Shown here piece after piece: positions 1 through 8,193 of a DNA stretch of 64,000 bases. Position numbers and translations under genes: made by a program. Numbering within the stretch: the stretch's first letter is position 1; every line of letters starts with the position of its first letter. The DNA is from CAG-411 sp050875145 (GTDB lineage Bacteria > Bacillota > Clostridia > Lachnospirales > Lachnospiraceae), in contig JBNMLH010000001.1 in assembly GCA_050875145.1 (NCBI GenBank), positions 62,001 through 126,000 of the forward strand, read 5' to 3'. A model generated the notes under the pieces. It made no database searches. It was given only the letters and a program-made list of their open reading frames with translations, and had not been told where the DNA came from.

Positions 1-984
1 TAATGCAATTTTACTATCAACCGTAACATCTGCAACTTTTACAGAGGCATTGGTTTTTACTGGTAAATAGGTGTCTGCAATATCCACATTGTAAAGACCT
101 GCACTTGTAATAAATGTAAAGTCTGTTACGGTCTGTCCATTAGAAGCTGCATATGCCTCCGAACGAAGTGGGCAACCCTTTGCTTCTGTCTTTCCTCCAA
201 CAGACCAAGCTACTTCAAAGTTTCTCCAAATATTCTCCTGTGTATACATGGCATACTGACCACCCTCTTTTGTGTTTACAATAACACCATAGATTGCGTT
301 ATTTGCCATGCTTAATGTAGTATCAAATAAGTCACCTGAGAAATCAAATTCGTAATCTCCCCAGTTGGTATTTGTGTTTAACTTAGCGTTTGCATCTGTT
401 ACCGTAGTTGCAGCTTTCGTAGTTGCAGAAAGTTTTACTCCCTGTACATTCACTGCGGCTGAGGAAACCACCTTGCTTGCATCTACAACGGAACCCTGCA
501 CAATGGCTGCTTCCGTTGTTGTTGTAACCTTTCCATCTGTATCCGTTGTTGTCTTTGTAATTACATTATCTTTTACTGGGGAAAAATCTGCATCCACATA
601 AGTACCAGCAGCTACTAACGCTGCTTTATCTGCTGCAGAAACTACAACAGGAATATTAACGCCTTCAATATATTGTAATGTGTTATCCTCATTTGTCGTA
701 TAGTAAGAACCTTGATTTAATTCCCCTTTTCCGTTTTTAGCCGGTTTTCCCATAGTTGCAGAAGTTACTGCATCTACATAATTGGCAGAAGTTACTCCCT
801 TCTTTGTGTCTACGCCATACAACTGAAAGAAATCATTGTAAGAAATCTTCATATTTACTGCATAGTAATCTGAAGTTTCTGCTGCGGCTGCTACGGTTTT
901 CTCTGCTGCACTTACTGGAACAGATGTTGCTGCAATAACGGCTGCCATTAAAAATGGCATAATTTTGTTCATAGGTTTTTTCAT
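1..984 (-). CDS. Secreted Tp47-like protein (N-terminal part; runs off the window)
   Basis: The reading frame is open from an ATG at 984 to the left window edge, giving 328 residues without a stop. A good AGGAGA site lies about 9 bases upstream. The first 27 residues form a signal peptide ending SVPVSAA. The mature part has a Y-N-D-F-F segment, then DAVTSAT (residues 71-77), followed by a Lys/Gly-rich stretch and a later GDLFD segment. This layout resembles the Treponema Tp47 (penicillin-binding Tp47 domain) family, which is common in Lachnospiraceae as secreted proteins of unsettled function. That assignment is from memory of the family pattern, not a search. It lies downstream of, and on the same strand as, the FMN/ApbE operon, with a repeat element between. 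DAVTSAT resembles the ApbE flavinylation motif of the neighbouring proteins (see findings). Confidence 0.6.
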   Translation of the reverse strand, partial: MKKPMNKIMPFLMAAVIAATSVPVSAAEKTVAAAAETSDYYAVNMKISYNDFFQLYGVDTKKGVTSANYVDAVTSATMGKPAKNGKGELNQGSYYTTNEDNTLQYIEGVNIPVVVSAADKAALVAAGTYVDADFSPVKDNVITKTTTDTDGKVTTTTEAAIVQGSVVDASKVVSSAAVNVQGVKLSATTKAATTVTDANAKLNTNTNWGDYEFDFSGDLFDTTLSMANNAIYGVIVNTKEGGQYAMYTQENIWRNFEVAWSVGGKTEAKGCPLRSEAYAASNGQTVTDFTFITSAGLYNVDIADTYLPVKTNASVKVADVTVDSKIAL

Positions 985-1255
985 AATAAAATCTCCTTCT
1001 TTTTGTCCATCTCTAGGATGGGTAGTTATTAGTTTCTCTATGTAAAATGACAATCTTTCGAGGATACGCATATATTAGTTATGCCTAACAACAGTTTTAA
1101 AAAATAACGGTCCTTTTGAACCAAACATCACAAACCGTTATACGGATAGGAGTCTTTTCTTCTCTCTTAATCCCGACTGTTTTTTCGTTCTCCTCTTTTT
1201 GGGGAGAATTGTCATATTTACAATCCTACTATGCAATAGTTTTCTTTGATTTTTC
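985..1255. other. AT-rich spacer without a visible gene
   Basis: No ORF with a ribosome site is visible on either strand. It carries the 5' untranslated region of the Tp47-like gene. A short inverted repeat ATTGT-7-ACAAT sits at 1208-1224 and could be a regulator site, but it matches no family I can name with confidence. Confidence 0.5.
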
Positions 1256-1443
1256 GTAACTGTCCAGAAGGTGCGAACTCATATGTGCAAATTGTACGTG
1301 AGAGCTTGCTCATGAAGTGCAATTTGCACATATGAGTTCATAGCTGGTAACAGCGTCATTCACAAAATGACCAGCCAAAGTTTATATTTTTAGCCATTAT
1401 GTATATTCTGGCATTTTGTGAATGGCACCTTCTGAATAGTTAC
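1256..1443. repeat. MITE-like structured repeat, copy 1
   Basis: 188 bp bounded by near-perfect terminal inverted repeats: GTAACTGTCCAGAAGGTGC (1256-1274) and GCACCTTCTGAATAGTTAC (1425-1443). Inside are two further hairpins. One has arms ATGTGCAAATTGTAC and GTGCAATTTGCACAT; the other has arms CATTCACAAAATG and CATTTTGTGAATG around a loop with CCAGCC and TATTTTTAGCCA. The whole can fold as a three-way junction. A second copy of 186 bp lies at 29044-29229 with the same architecture but different arm sequences. It encodes no protein. The right end overlaps the stop codon of the polyferredoxin gene. I see no clear target-site duplication. Confidence 0.75.
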
Positions 1444-2255
1444 AATTTTGTTTTTTCTTCCTTCGTATTCCGAAGCGAAATATTACCTTTCGGACAGACA
1501 AGTCTACATCTGCCACACTGGATACATTCATTGGAACGCACACTAATTCCATCCAGTTTATGATGTACCGGACATTGCTTTTGACAAGCATTACATCCCT
1601 TAATGCACTGTCCTTCCTTCCTCTTTAAGTTTGCCCATGGCATGATAGGAAGCAAAGAAAAAATAGCTCCCAAAGGACATAAAAATTGACAGAAAAATCG
1701 TTCCTCAAAAAACATCCCCACAATAATAAGCATGAAACACACAAATCCAATCCAATATCCTGCTATTTTAAAATCGAGCATTCGGATACGTGAAAACGCC
1801 TGCCATGGACTATTTGATTCAATCACTTGAGAAACTCCCAAAACACAGGTAATCAATATTACCAGCAAATTAACATACTTTATGATTTGCAAATGAATAC
1901 AAACCTTCTCCGGTATTTTAGGGAAACGTACTTTCCCTTTCTTCTGTATCCACTTGGCAACCCCATGTACCGCATCGCCTAAGGTTCCAAAGGCACACGC
2001 GTAACCACAAAAATATCTACCACATACTAACGTAATGATACAAATGATAATAAATGTCCTTACAAAATCATTGACTACAAGCACTTCTCCCTGTCCTACC
2101 GCACGAAAAATTCCCTTTACTCCATTAAATGCTTCACTAAATAAAGATGGTAGAAACAGAAAGAATGCCAACTGGATTCCTCTCCGCACCAGATTTTGTA
2201 TTTTTCTTTTCCGCTGCTTTTTCTGTGCAACGGTAAGTTGTTTTTTCTCTGCCAT
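1440..2255 (-). CDS. Membrane polyferredoxin, NapH/NosR-like 4Fe-4S protein
   Basis: 271 residues. The protein has four predicted membrane helices (about 26-44, 63-79, 125-145, 165-183). Two Cys pairs sit at helix ends, in FCGYACAFG and FCQFLCPLG, as in the PF12801 half of NapH/NosR proteins. Two C-terminal 4Fe-4S ferredoxin clusters follow, with Cys 217/221/224/228 and 244/247/250/254. Such proteins pass electrons from the quinone or cytoplasmic pool to extracytoplasmic flavoproteins. It is the last gene of the ApbE/FMN-binding operon, starting 13 bases after the small FMN-binding gene, so the FMN proteins are its likely partners (inference). The stop codon lies inside the terminal inverted repeat of the adjacent element, so the final residues may have been set by that insertion. 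The exact electron donor and acceptor are unknown. Confidence 0.85.
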   Translation of the reverse strand: MAEKKQLTVAQKKQRKRKIQNLVRRGIQLAFFLFLPSLFSEAFNGVKGIFRAVGQGEVLVVNDFVRTFIIICIITLVCGRYFCGYACAFGTLGDAVHGVAKWIQKKGKVRFPKIPEKVCIHLQIIKYVNLLVILITCVLGVSQVIESNSPWQAFSRIRMLDFKIAGYWIGFVCFMLIIVGMFFEERFFCQFLCPLGAIFSLLPIMPWANLKRKEGQCIKGCNACQKQCPVHHKLDGISVRSNECIQCGRCRLVCPKGNISLRNTKEEKTKL

Positions 2256-2268
2256 GTATGTATCCTTT

Positions 2269-2727
2269 CTACTTATTCAACTTCGCCTGTTCTAATGCCG
2301 CCTTTACTGCATTTTTAATACCAGTAGAACTGTAGGTTGCTCCCGTAACGGTATCTACTTCATAAGACTGTGCATTAATAATTCGCTCCGGCATTTCCAT
2401 TGCCATGGACAGATATGCAGAATCTTCTTTTTTGGCACTGACAACCTCTACCGCTGTAATGGTATCCGACTGGATCGTAACTGACACAACAATATCACCA
2501 CCAAATCCCTTTGCAGTTCCTTCATAGCTTCCATCTTTATACAAAGCTTCTTCTTTTTTTGCTCTTTGCTCTTTTTCAATCTGTCTATTATAATTTTCTA
2601 CTTCAGCCACTTGCTTTTGATTTTCTTCCTTTGCCTTCTGCCACTCCTGTGCCTTTCCCTGGTAGACAAACAATCCAGACAATACAAGAATACAACCTAA
2701 TATTCTGGCTATAAAATATCGATTCAT
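2269..2727 (-). CDS. Single-domain FMN-binding membrane-anchored protein
   Basis: 152 residues from the ATG at 2727, which has GGAG six bases upstream; an in-frame TTG four codons earlier is less likely. An N-terminal helix (about 6-23) anchors or exports it. A charged coiled-coil-like stretch (30-62) is followed by an FMN_bind domain (about 63-146) with KDGSYEG and the flavinylation motif DTVTGATYSS, where Thr131 is the predicted FMN attachment site. Proteins of this family receive FMN through a phosphoester bond made by ApbE, encoded two genes upstream. It sits between the three-domain FMN protein and the polyferredoxin, and probably relays electrons between them outside the membrane (inference). 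Confidence 0.88.
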   Translation of the reverse strand: MNRYFIARILGCILVLSGLFVYQGKAQEWQKAKEENQKQVAEVENYNRQIEKEQRAKKEEALYKDGSYEGTAKGFGGDIVVSVTIQSDTITAVEVVSAKKEDSAYLSMAMEMPERIINAQSYEVDTVTGATYSSTGIKNAVKAALEQAKLNK

Positions 2728-2763
2728 ATATTTCTCCAATTCTTACGTTTCTGACATAGCATA

Positions 2764-4188
2764 CTATTTTTCTAATTGCTCTATTGCATTTTTATATGCA
2801 TCTAAAATAGCAACAGAAGAACAGGTTGCAGAACTTACCACATCTACCTGCTCTACTTCTTTTGGAAGCAATAGCTGTCCAAATACCCCTTTAAAGCTTC
2901 CAAATCCATCTGCTGCACGTTTCAAATAAAACCAATTGCCTTCCCTGGCAGCCAACGTTTTTGTTTCTTCTGTAAATGCAATATTATCCACTTTATAGGT
3001 ATTTGTTTCTTCTACAGTATCCTGTCCATCTTTCGTAGTAATGCGAGTCAGTTTTTGTCCTGTTATATTGACCAAAAGGCTAATCGGATAAGACGCAAAA
3101 TCTTCATCCTCATCTGGATAACAGGTAGCATTTCCTGTTACCTGCTTTTCATAGTTCGTAACCTTCTCCACTACCTTTGTTCCATCTTCTGTCGTATTTT
3201 CCGTAGTAGAACTGGTAGGTTGTGGTTTTTTGGTTGGTGCCACAGTAGGCTTTGGTTTTGGTGTAGCCTTGTGCTTGCCTGTCTTTTCTTTCTGCTTCTC
3301 AATCGAATGATTTAAGGCTTCTCTTACAGCATCGATAATACCATTCGAAGAATAGGTTGCTCCACTTACTACATCAACTTCTGCTGTCTGTTTTTTCTTC
3401 ATCACAGTTAAGATTGCCTTTGCCCTTGCAAAATACTCTGGTGTTTCATAGGCAGAAGAAACAATTGTAATTTCTTTTATCTTTTCCTTTTTAATTACAA
3501 CCTTTACCTTAATGCTTCCACCATAGCCCTCACCACTACCATAAAACGTTCCATCTGCGTAGGTCGCATTCTTTGGAACAGTCTTTTTATTGGAAGGCTT
3601 TTGGGTTGGTCCCGGATTTCTGGTTACAGCCGGTTTACTTATCTTCGTAGCACTCTTATTTGCCAAACCTGTGGCTCCTGCCTGTTTCAATGCATTAATA
3701 ACTGCATTGATAATTCCATTAGAAGAATACGTTGCTCCACTCACTACATCAACGTTCGGACTTTGTGCAAAAACAATCCGATCTGCTACAACTTTTGCCC
3801 TTGCAAAAAATTCTGGTGTCTCACTAGCTGCCGATACAATTTTTACGGCTGTCAATTTTCCATTCTGAATGGTAACTGCTACCTGAATCGTGCCACCATA
3901 GCCAGTGGCACTTCCATAATACGTTCCATCTTTATATCCATTTTCAGGTCCATTATAAGAAAGTTTTTCTGCCTTCTTTTTTTCTTTCTTTTCCTTTTGG
4001 GCATTTTCTACTTCTGGCTTCTTTGATGTGACTGGCACATCAACTTTTTCTGTATTTTCATTTTGAACTAACAGACGGTCAGGTATCTCCTGTAAATCCG
4101 GTCCTGCTCCAAGCACTTGTGTTACAACAAGCCCCGTCAGGATAAGCCCTGGTATAATCAGTTTTAACCATTCTAATTTTTCTCTCAT
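2764..4188 (-). CDS. Three-domain FMN-binding extracytoplasmic protein
   Basis: 474 residues with an N-terminal anchor helix (about 8-28), then a Lys/Glu-rich linker. FMN_bind domain 1 (82-168) has DVVSGATYSS with Thr153; domain 2 (209-292) has the same motif with Thr278. After a Pro/Thr/Lys linker comes a divergent third domain (about 345-472) with DVVSSATCSS, Thr455. Domains 1 and 2 are close copies, so a duplication is evident. The Lys/Pro linkers suggest an extended chain of flavins across the wall, comparable to the two-domain PplA lipoprotein of Listeria, but without a lipobox. The ATG overlaps the apbE stop by four bases (ATGA), so the two are translationally coupled. Whether the third domain is flavinylated is open, because Gly of the motif is replaced by Ser. 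Confidence 0.88.
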   Translation of the reverse strand: MREKLEWLKLIIPGLILTGLVVTQVLGAGPDLQEIPDRLLVQNENTEKVDVPVTSKKPEVENAQKEKKEKKKAEKLSYNGPENGYKDGTYYGSATGYGGTIQVAVTIQNGKLTAVKIVSAASETPEFFARAKVVADRIVFAQSPNVDVVSGATYSSNGIINAVINALKQAGATGLANKSATKISKPAVTRNPGPTQKPSNKKTVPKNATYADGTFYGSGEGYGGSIKVKVVIKKEKIKEITIVSSAYETPEYFARAKAILTVMKKKQTAEVDVVSGATYSSNGIIDAVREALNHSIEKQKEKTGKHKATPKPKPTVAPTKKPQPTSSTTENTTEDGTKVVEKVTNYEKQVTGNATCYPDEDEDFASYPISLLVNITGQKLTRITTKDGQDTVEETNTYKVDNIAFTEETKTLAAREGNWFYLKRAADGFGSFKGVFGQLLLPKEVEQVDVVSSATCSSVAILDAYKNAIEQLEK

Positions 4189-5267
4189 TGTGCATCTCCT
4201 CGTACAATTTCAAACTTATAATCGGAAGAAAAACATTCCTCCAACCCTTCGGTTACATAAATACTGCCATTGTTCTCTACCAAAATAGTATCAAATTCAT
4301 CTTTATGCTCTCTCCAATAGGCAATCGCCTTATCTTTCCCCATAACAAAAAGAGAGGTCGATAACCCATCTGCCAAGGTACCATCTTCGCTTACAATACT
4401 GACAGAAGTAAGTCCGCTGTCAGCAGGATACCCATTCTTTGTATCCAAGATGTGATGATACTTTTTTCCATTTTCCTCAAAATATCTTTCATATCCTCCA
4501 GACGTTATAACTGCTTTATTTTTTACAGTTACAACACCTATCATTTCTCCATCCTGATTATCTGGATTTTGAATGCCTATCTTCCATGCACTACCATCCG
4601 TTTTGCTTCCCAGCACTTGTACATTTCCCCCAAGAGAAACCTTTCCAGAAGTAATTCCCTGCTCTTTCCAAATCTCCATAATACGATTGGAGGTAAATCC
4701 TTTTGCAATTCCTCCAAAATCCACCTTCTGCCCTTTTCCAAGTGTAATCGCACCATCTTCTTTAGAAAACTTTATCTCGCTCTGATTGACATATTTCAAA
4801 GTTTCTGTCAGTTGCTCTTTCGATGGCACATGATACTTTCCAGTCGTGAACCCCCACAAATCCATCAATGGATATACGGTAATGTCAAACGCACCCTTTG
4901 TACTTTTATATAAATCTAAAGAACGACAAAACAACTCTTTTGTATCCTTTGAAAGCGTACCACTACCTTCTTTATTCAGCGTAGCAACTTCTCCGTCCTG
5001 ATTCCCCACCGACCATAATTTGTCCAAACGATTGATTTCTGTCACTGCATCCTCAACCGATTTTTTTGCACCTGATCCATATGCGGTCAAACTCATATAA
5101 GTATCCATCGCAAATATATCTTGTGTATACTCGGCATTCGTGTTATCCGCTGTTTTACGGTCCCCGACTTTGCTATTTGAACTGTTGCATCCTGTCAAAC
5201 ACAGCATTACAATCAAAACACTACACACAATATATTTTTTCTTTTTTATTTTCATATTGCTTCTCAT
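4185..5267 (-). CDS. apbE: FAD:protein FMN transferase lipoprotein ApbE
   Basis: 360 residues. A lipoprotein signal ends LCLTGC with Cys27. The ApbE domain follows, with recognisable segments AMDTYMS, the Asp-containing DFGGIAKG (FAD-binding), GGNVQVLG and the TSGGYERYF / HHILDTKNGYPA region typical of the family, followed by a Thr/Ser-rich SIVSEDGTLADGLST metal-binding segment. ApbE transfers FMN from FAD to a Thr or Ser of target proteins outside the membrane. Its predicted substrates are the two FMN_bind proteins encoded next, and possibly the Tp47-like protein. It lies 12 bases after the Gx-type gene and overlaps the three-domain FMN gene. An alternative ATG four codons in also exists. 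Confidence 0.93.
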   Translation of the reverse strand: MRSNMKIKKKKYIVCSVLIVMLCLTGCNSSNSKVGDRKTADNTNAEYTQDIFAMDTYMSLTAYGSGAKKSVEDAVTEINRLDKLWSVGNQDGEVATLNKEGSGTLSKDTKELFCRSLDLYKSTKGAFDITVYPLMDLWGFTTGKYHVPSKEQLTETLKYVNQSEIKFSKEDGAITLGKGQKVDFGGIAKGFTSNRIMEIWKEQGITSGKVSLGGNVQVLGSKTDGSAWKIGIQNPDNQDGEMIGVVTVKNKAVITSGGYERYFEENGKKYHHILDTKNGYPADSGLTSVSIVSEDGTLADGLSTSLFVMGKDKAIAYWREHKDEFDTILVENNGSIYVTEGLEECFSSDYKFEIVRGDAQ

Positions 5268-5279
5268 CCTATCCTTCTT

Positions 5280-5780
5280 CTAATCTAGCATTTCCTTAGG
5301 AAGTTTCTGTAAAATAATGCTCGTCACTATTCCAATCAACACCCCCGTCACAACACCGGTAATACACAATATTCCAAAATACCATATTACATTACTGGTA
5401 TGTAACACAAACATAGCAACCAGAATCTGTCCCGCATTATGGCACACACTTCCTGTCACACTTACTGTAACCAGTTCAAAATATTTCATTTTTTTCATTA
5501 GCCACATAACCAGAAAAGAAAGCATCCCACCTGCTATCGAAAACAGAAAACTCAACCCGGTCCCAAAGGTAGCTGCCACCAAAATAATTCGTACAACATT
5601 GATGGAAAAGGCCGCTTTCGCATCCATATAATAAAGGGCTACTACTACAACTATATTTGTCAATCCCAGTTTCATCCCTGGTATACCAACAACAGGAAAC
5701 AGCGATTCTATATAACTAAAAACAAAGGCAAGTGCTATACAAAGCCCATACAGTGCTATCTTTTTTGTCTTACTTTGCAT
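5280..5780 (-). CDS. Gx transporter family membrane protein (EetB-like)
   Basis: 166 residues, start chosen at the ATG six bases after AAAGGAGG rather than two codons earlier. About five hydrophobic helices fill the protein. The family (PF07456) was first named heptaprenyl diphosphate synthase component I but is a small integral membrane protein that recurs beside NusG_II proteins and ApbE in flavin-based electron-transfer loci, including the Listeria EetA/EetB pair. The segment GIPGMKLGLTN near the N terminus is typical. It overlaps the end of the upstream NusG_II gene by 11 bases. The biochemical role is not established; I infer a membrane link between quinol oxidation and the flavoproteins. 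Confidence 0.8.
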   Translation of the reverse strand: MQSKTKKIALYGLCIALAFVFSYIESLFPVVGIPGMKLGLTNIVVVVALYYMDAKAAFSINVVRIILVAATFGTGLSFLFSIAGGMLSFLVMWLMKKMKYFELVTVSVTGSVCHNAGQILVAMFVLHTSNVIWYFGILCITGVVTGVLIGIVTSIILQKLPKEMLD

Positions 5781-6141
5781 CAGCATCCTCCTTTATTTCA
5801 ATTACTACTTTATGAGGAAGACAAATAATACTCTGTCCAGGATACTTTATTTTTCCTGTATTCACACACACACGATCCGGACAATCTGCATCTTCCAGCC
5901 AGACCTTTCCTTCTGAAATGCGCAAAATATTATTTCCCTTTTCACTGGTAATTTTATAGGTAACTGTATCCTTTATAGAAAATGTCTTAACGCATTTTCC
6001 ATCCACTCTCACCAAAATATTTTTTTCTTCCGAAGTATGCAGATAGGTATAAGCCAAAAAAATAATTCCAATGAAAAGGAAACAACCAATTAAAATACCA
6101 TCCCGTTTTTTAAATTTTATCCCTTGCTTTGAGGTTTTCAT
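5770..6141 (-). CDS. NusG domain II membrane protein (EetA-like)
   Basis: 123 residues from the ATG at 6141, preceded by AGGAGGAAAAAGG; an upstream in-frame ATG at 6216 lacks a ribosome site. One N-terminal helix (about 13-33) is followed by an extracytoplasmic NusG_II domain with the typical DADCPDRVCVNTG and CLPHKVVIEI segments. It is the first gene of the operon. In Listeria a NusG_II protein (EetA) and a Gx-type protein (EetB) act together in extracellular electron transfer; the same order here supports a shared job, by analogy only. The Cys residues (DCPDRVC and CLPH) could bind a metal or cofactor. Confidence 0.82.
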   Translation of the reverse strand: MKTSKQGIKFKKRDGILIGCFLFIGIIFLAYTYLHTSEEKNILVRVDGKCVKTFSIKDTVTYKITSEKGNNILRISEGKVWLEDADCPDRVCVNTGKIKYPGQSIICLPHKVVIEIKEDADAK

Positions 6142-6252
6142 CCTTTTTCCTCCTGTTAGTTTAATATAACAAGATTTTTTGTAAACGGTAAGTGCCTTAT
6201 TGCGTTTTTTTTTCATTTACATCTTGTTGATATTTTTTTTCATTTGTATTCT

Positions 6253-6281
6253 ATTATACTCCCTTTTTTATCGGCTTCCAA
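6253..6281 (-). promoter_or_regulatory. Promoter of the ApbE/FMN operon
   Basis: Read on the minus strand: -35 TTGGAA (6276-6281), 17-base spacer, -10 TATAAT (6253-6258). It leaves a 5' untranslated region of about 100 bases before the NusG_II gene, AT-rich and without an obvious riboswitch. Confidence 0.6.
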
Positions 6282-6305
6282 TATCCTTATTTTCCCAAAA
6301 CAGGC

Positions 6306-6345
6306 AAAAACAGCCGCTTTCTCTTATTGGATAAGAAAGCGACTG
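6306..6345 (-). terminator. Terminator after the chemoreceptor gene
   Basis: On the minus strand a stem built from CAGTCGCTTTCTTAT and ATAAGAGAAAGCGGCTG is followed by TTTTTG. It separates the chemoreceptor transcript from the redox operon promoter. Confidence 0.7.
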
Positions 6346-6423
6346 CTTTGATAATCACTATAAACCCATTATTACTAATTTTATTATAAGGGTTGTTTTA
6401 TATAGGATATATAATTGTACCAC

Positions 6424-8178
6424 TTACAGTTTTACAAATACCGAAGTCTCTTGGCTTAAGTCCTCTGAAATCTTCTGGTTTTCATCCATTCGTTTTACGA
6501 TATTATCCATATCTCCTACTAATACCTGCGTACTATTCGCAACTCCACTAACTCCTTCCACACCATCATTTAATGCCTGTGAAATAGTATCCAGTGAATT
6601 CGCAATCTCAGATATAGATTCTCTTAAATTTCCTGTCTTGCCAGCAAATTCATTCATAACATTTTCAATATAGGAAGCATTTTCTTCATATTTCACTCCA
6701 GTTTTTACGAATTCCTCAAATTCTGGAAGAATTGCCTCATTCATATAAGTAACTAAGTTATTTGCATTATCAGCAAGATTACGAACAGCTTGAATTACAT
6801 TGCTATTGATATGCTGAATACGATTTGCATTCTCTGTACTTGATTCTGCCAACTGTCGAATTTCTTCTGCAACAACAGCAAAACCTTTGCCGGCATCACC
6901 AGCTCTTGCTGCCTCAATCGAAGCATTTAATGCAAGAAGGTTCGTCTGACTGGCAATATTTAAAATATCATCTGTAAGAGAATTAACCTGTTCTACACTC
7001 TTACTTTCTTCAATTGCCTTATTCAGTACACCTAAAATTTCACTTAATTTCTGTTCTGTCGTAGCAAGATTATTTCTTGCTGATTTTTCAACAGCATCTG
7101 CCTGTTGTTTCATTTCAACAGAGTAATCTTTTAATTCTCCAGAACGTTCCGCAATTGCACGAACCTCTGTATTAACGGTATCTGCATTTTGATTGATACG
7201 CTCAACGTTAGAAGATACATCCACCATCGTAGCGGATAATTCTTCTGTCAATGCAGATAAGTCACTTACACTGTCTCCAGATGTAACAACGCTTTGTGTT
7301 ACATCTTTTACGACTACATCAATCTTTTGAGAGTTATCCACAATCGTATGGAAAATGCTCTGTAATTTTATAATAAAGTCATTTACACCTGTAGCAAGTA
7401 AATATAATTCTTCTACTGGAACTACATCCAAACGTTTTGTCAAATCTCCCTGACGATTCTCAATGTCTTTTAAAATTTCACTCAACTGTTTTTGCATCTT
7501 ATGAATTGGCTTAATAACCACCTTTATTACTACAATTACTACAATAATGATAAGCAATACACTGATAATAATTGTAGTAACGCTGATAAACAACGCTTGT
7601 GCTGCCGCATCTTCCAATTCTGCTTTTGCACTTTCTGACTGGCTATGTGCACTTTCATTCAATGTATCAATACTCTTTAAAATAGCATTTCCATATTCTT
7701 CAAACTCATTATTTGCACATTGATAAGCCTTAGTTGTTTTGCTATTCGCACTATATGCCAACAAATCTGCCAATGTATCTTTATAAAGTTTATAGTTTTT
7801 TATAATTTTGTTATATTCATCTGCTGTATCTTCTGTCACATACTTCTGATAGTCTGTCAGCTCTTTCTCCAGGTCTATCTGCAAGTCATCAATTTCATTT
7901 ACAATCGTTACCATTGTATCATATTTCGTTGCGATAATATGAGACAATGCTTTTTTATGTATAGACTGTACATTTTCCTGAATCTTACTCATCTCTGAAA
8001 TACTCTCTAAATAAGTATTTGCAATTTCACTTCCGCTTCGATTTACACTCTGAATACTAGAAAATGAAATTACATTGGAAATAATAGAAAAGATACCTAA
8101 TACCAAAACCGGAACCATAACAATAAATCGAATTCCTAAACGTTTCTTTTCTCTCTTGTTATCGCTATTTTTCTTCAT
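6424..8178 (-). CDS. Methyl-accepting chemotaxis protein
   Basis: 584 residues. Helix 1 (about 17-38) and helix 2 (about 195-221) enclose a mostly helical extracytoplasmic domain of about 155 residues, of four-helix-bundle type. A HAMP region follows (about 220-275), then a long coiled-coil signalling domain. The hairpin tip is clear: QTNLLALNASIEAARAGD followed by GKGFAVVAEEIRQLAE. I see no CheR-binding pentapeptide at the C terminus. It lies 15 bases after the gene for a sugar-binding lipoprotein on the same strand, suggesting that the binding protein presents ligand to this receptor, as maltose-binding protein does to Tar (inference). A terminator follows the gene. Confidence 0.93.
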   Translation of the reverse strand: MKKNSDNKREKKRLGIRFIVMVPVLVLGIFSIISNVISFSSIQSVNRSGSEIANTYLESISEMSKIQENVQSIHKKALSHIIATKYDTMVTIVNEIDDLQIDLEKELTDYQKYVTEDTADEYNKIIKNYKLYKDTLADLLAYSANSKTTKAYQCANNEFEEYGNAILKSIDTLNESAHSQSESAKAELEDAAAQALFISVTTIIISVLLIIIVVIVVIKVVIKPIHKMQKQLSEILKDIENRQGDLTKRLDVVPVEELYLLATGVNDFIIKLQSIFHTIVDNSQKIDVVVKDVTQSVVTSGDSVSDLSALTEELSATMVDVSSNVERINQNADTVNTEVRAIAERSGELKDYSVEMKQQADAVEKSARNNLATTEQKLSEILGVLNKAIEESKSVEQVNSLTDDILNIASQTNLLALNASIEAARAGDAGKGFAVVAEEIRQLAESSTENANRIQHINSNVIQAVRNLADNANNLVTYMNEAILPEFEEFVKTGVKYEENASYIENVMNEFAGKTGNLRESISEIANSLDTISQALNDGVEGVSGVANSTQVLVGDMDNIVKRMDENQKISEDLSQETSVFVKL

Positions 8179-8193
8179 ATGACTGTCCCCCCT

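Noticed and set aside
365..601. Open frame opposite the Tp47-like gene
   Set aside because: Low-complexity Val/Ala/Thr translation, no ribosome site, antisense to a clear secreted protein.
1208..1224. ATTGT-7-ACAAT palindrome as a Fur or PerR box
   Set aside because: Arms are only five bases and do not fit either consensus.
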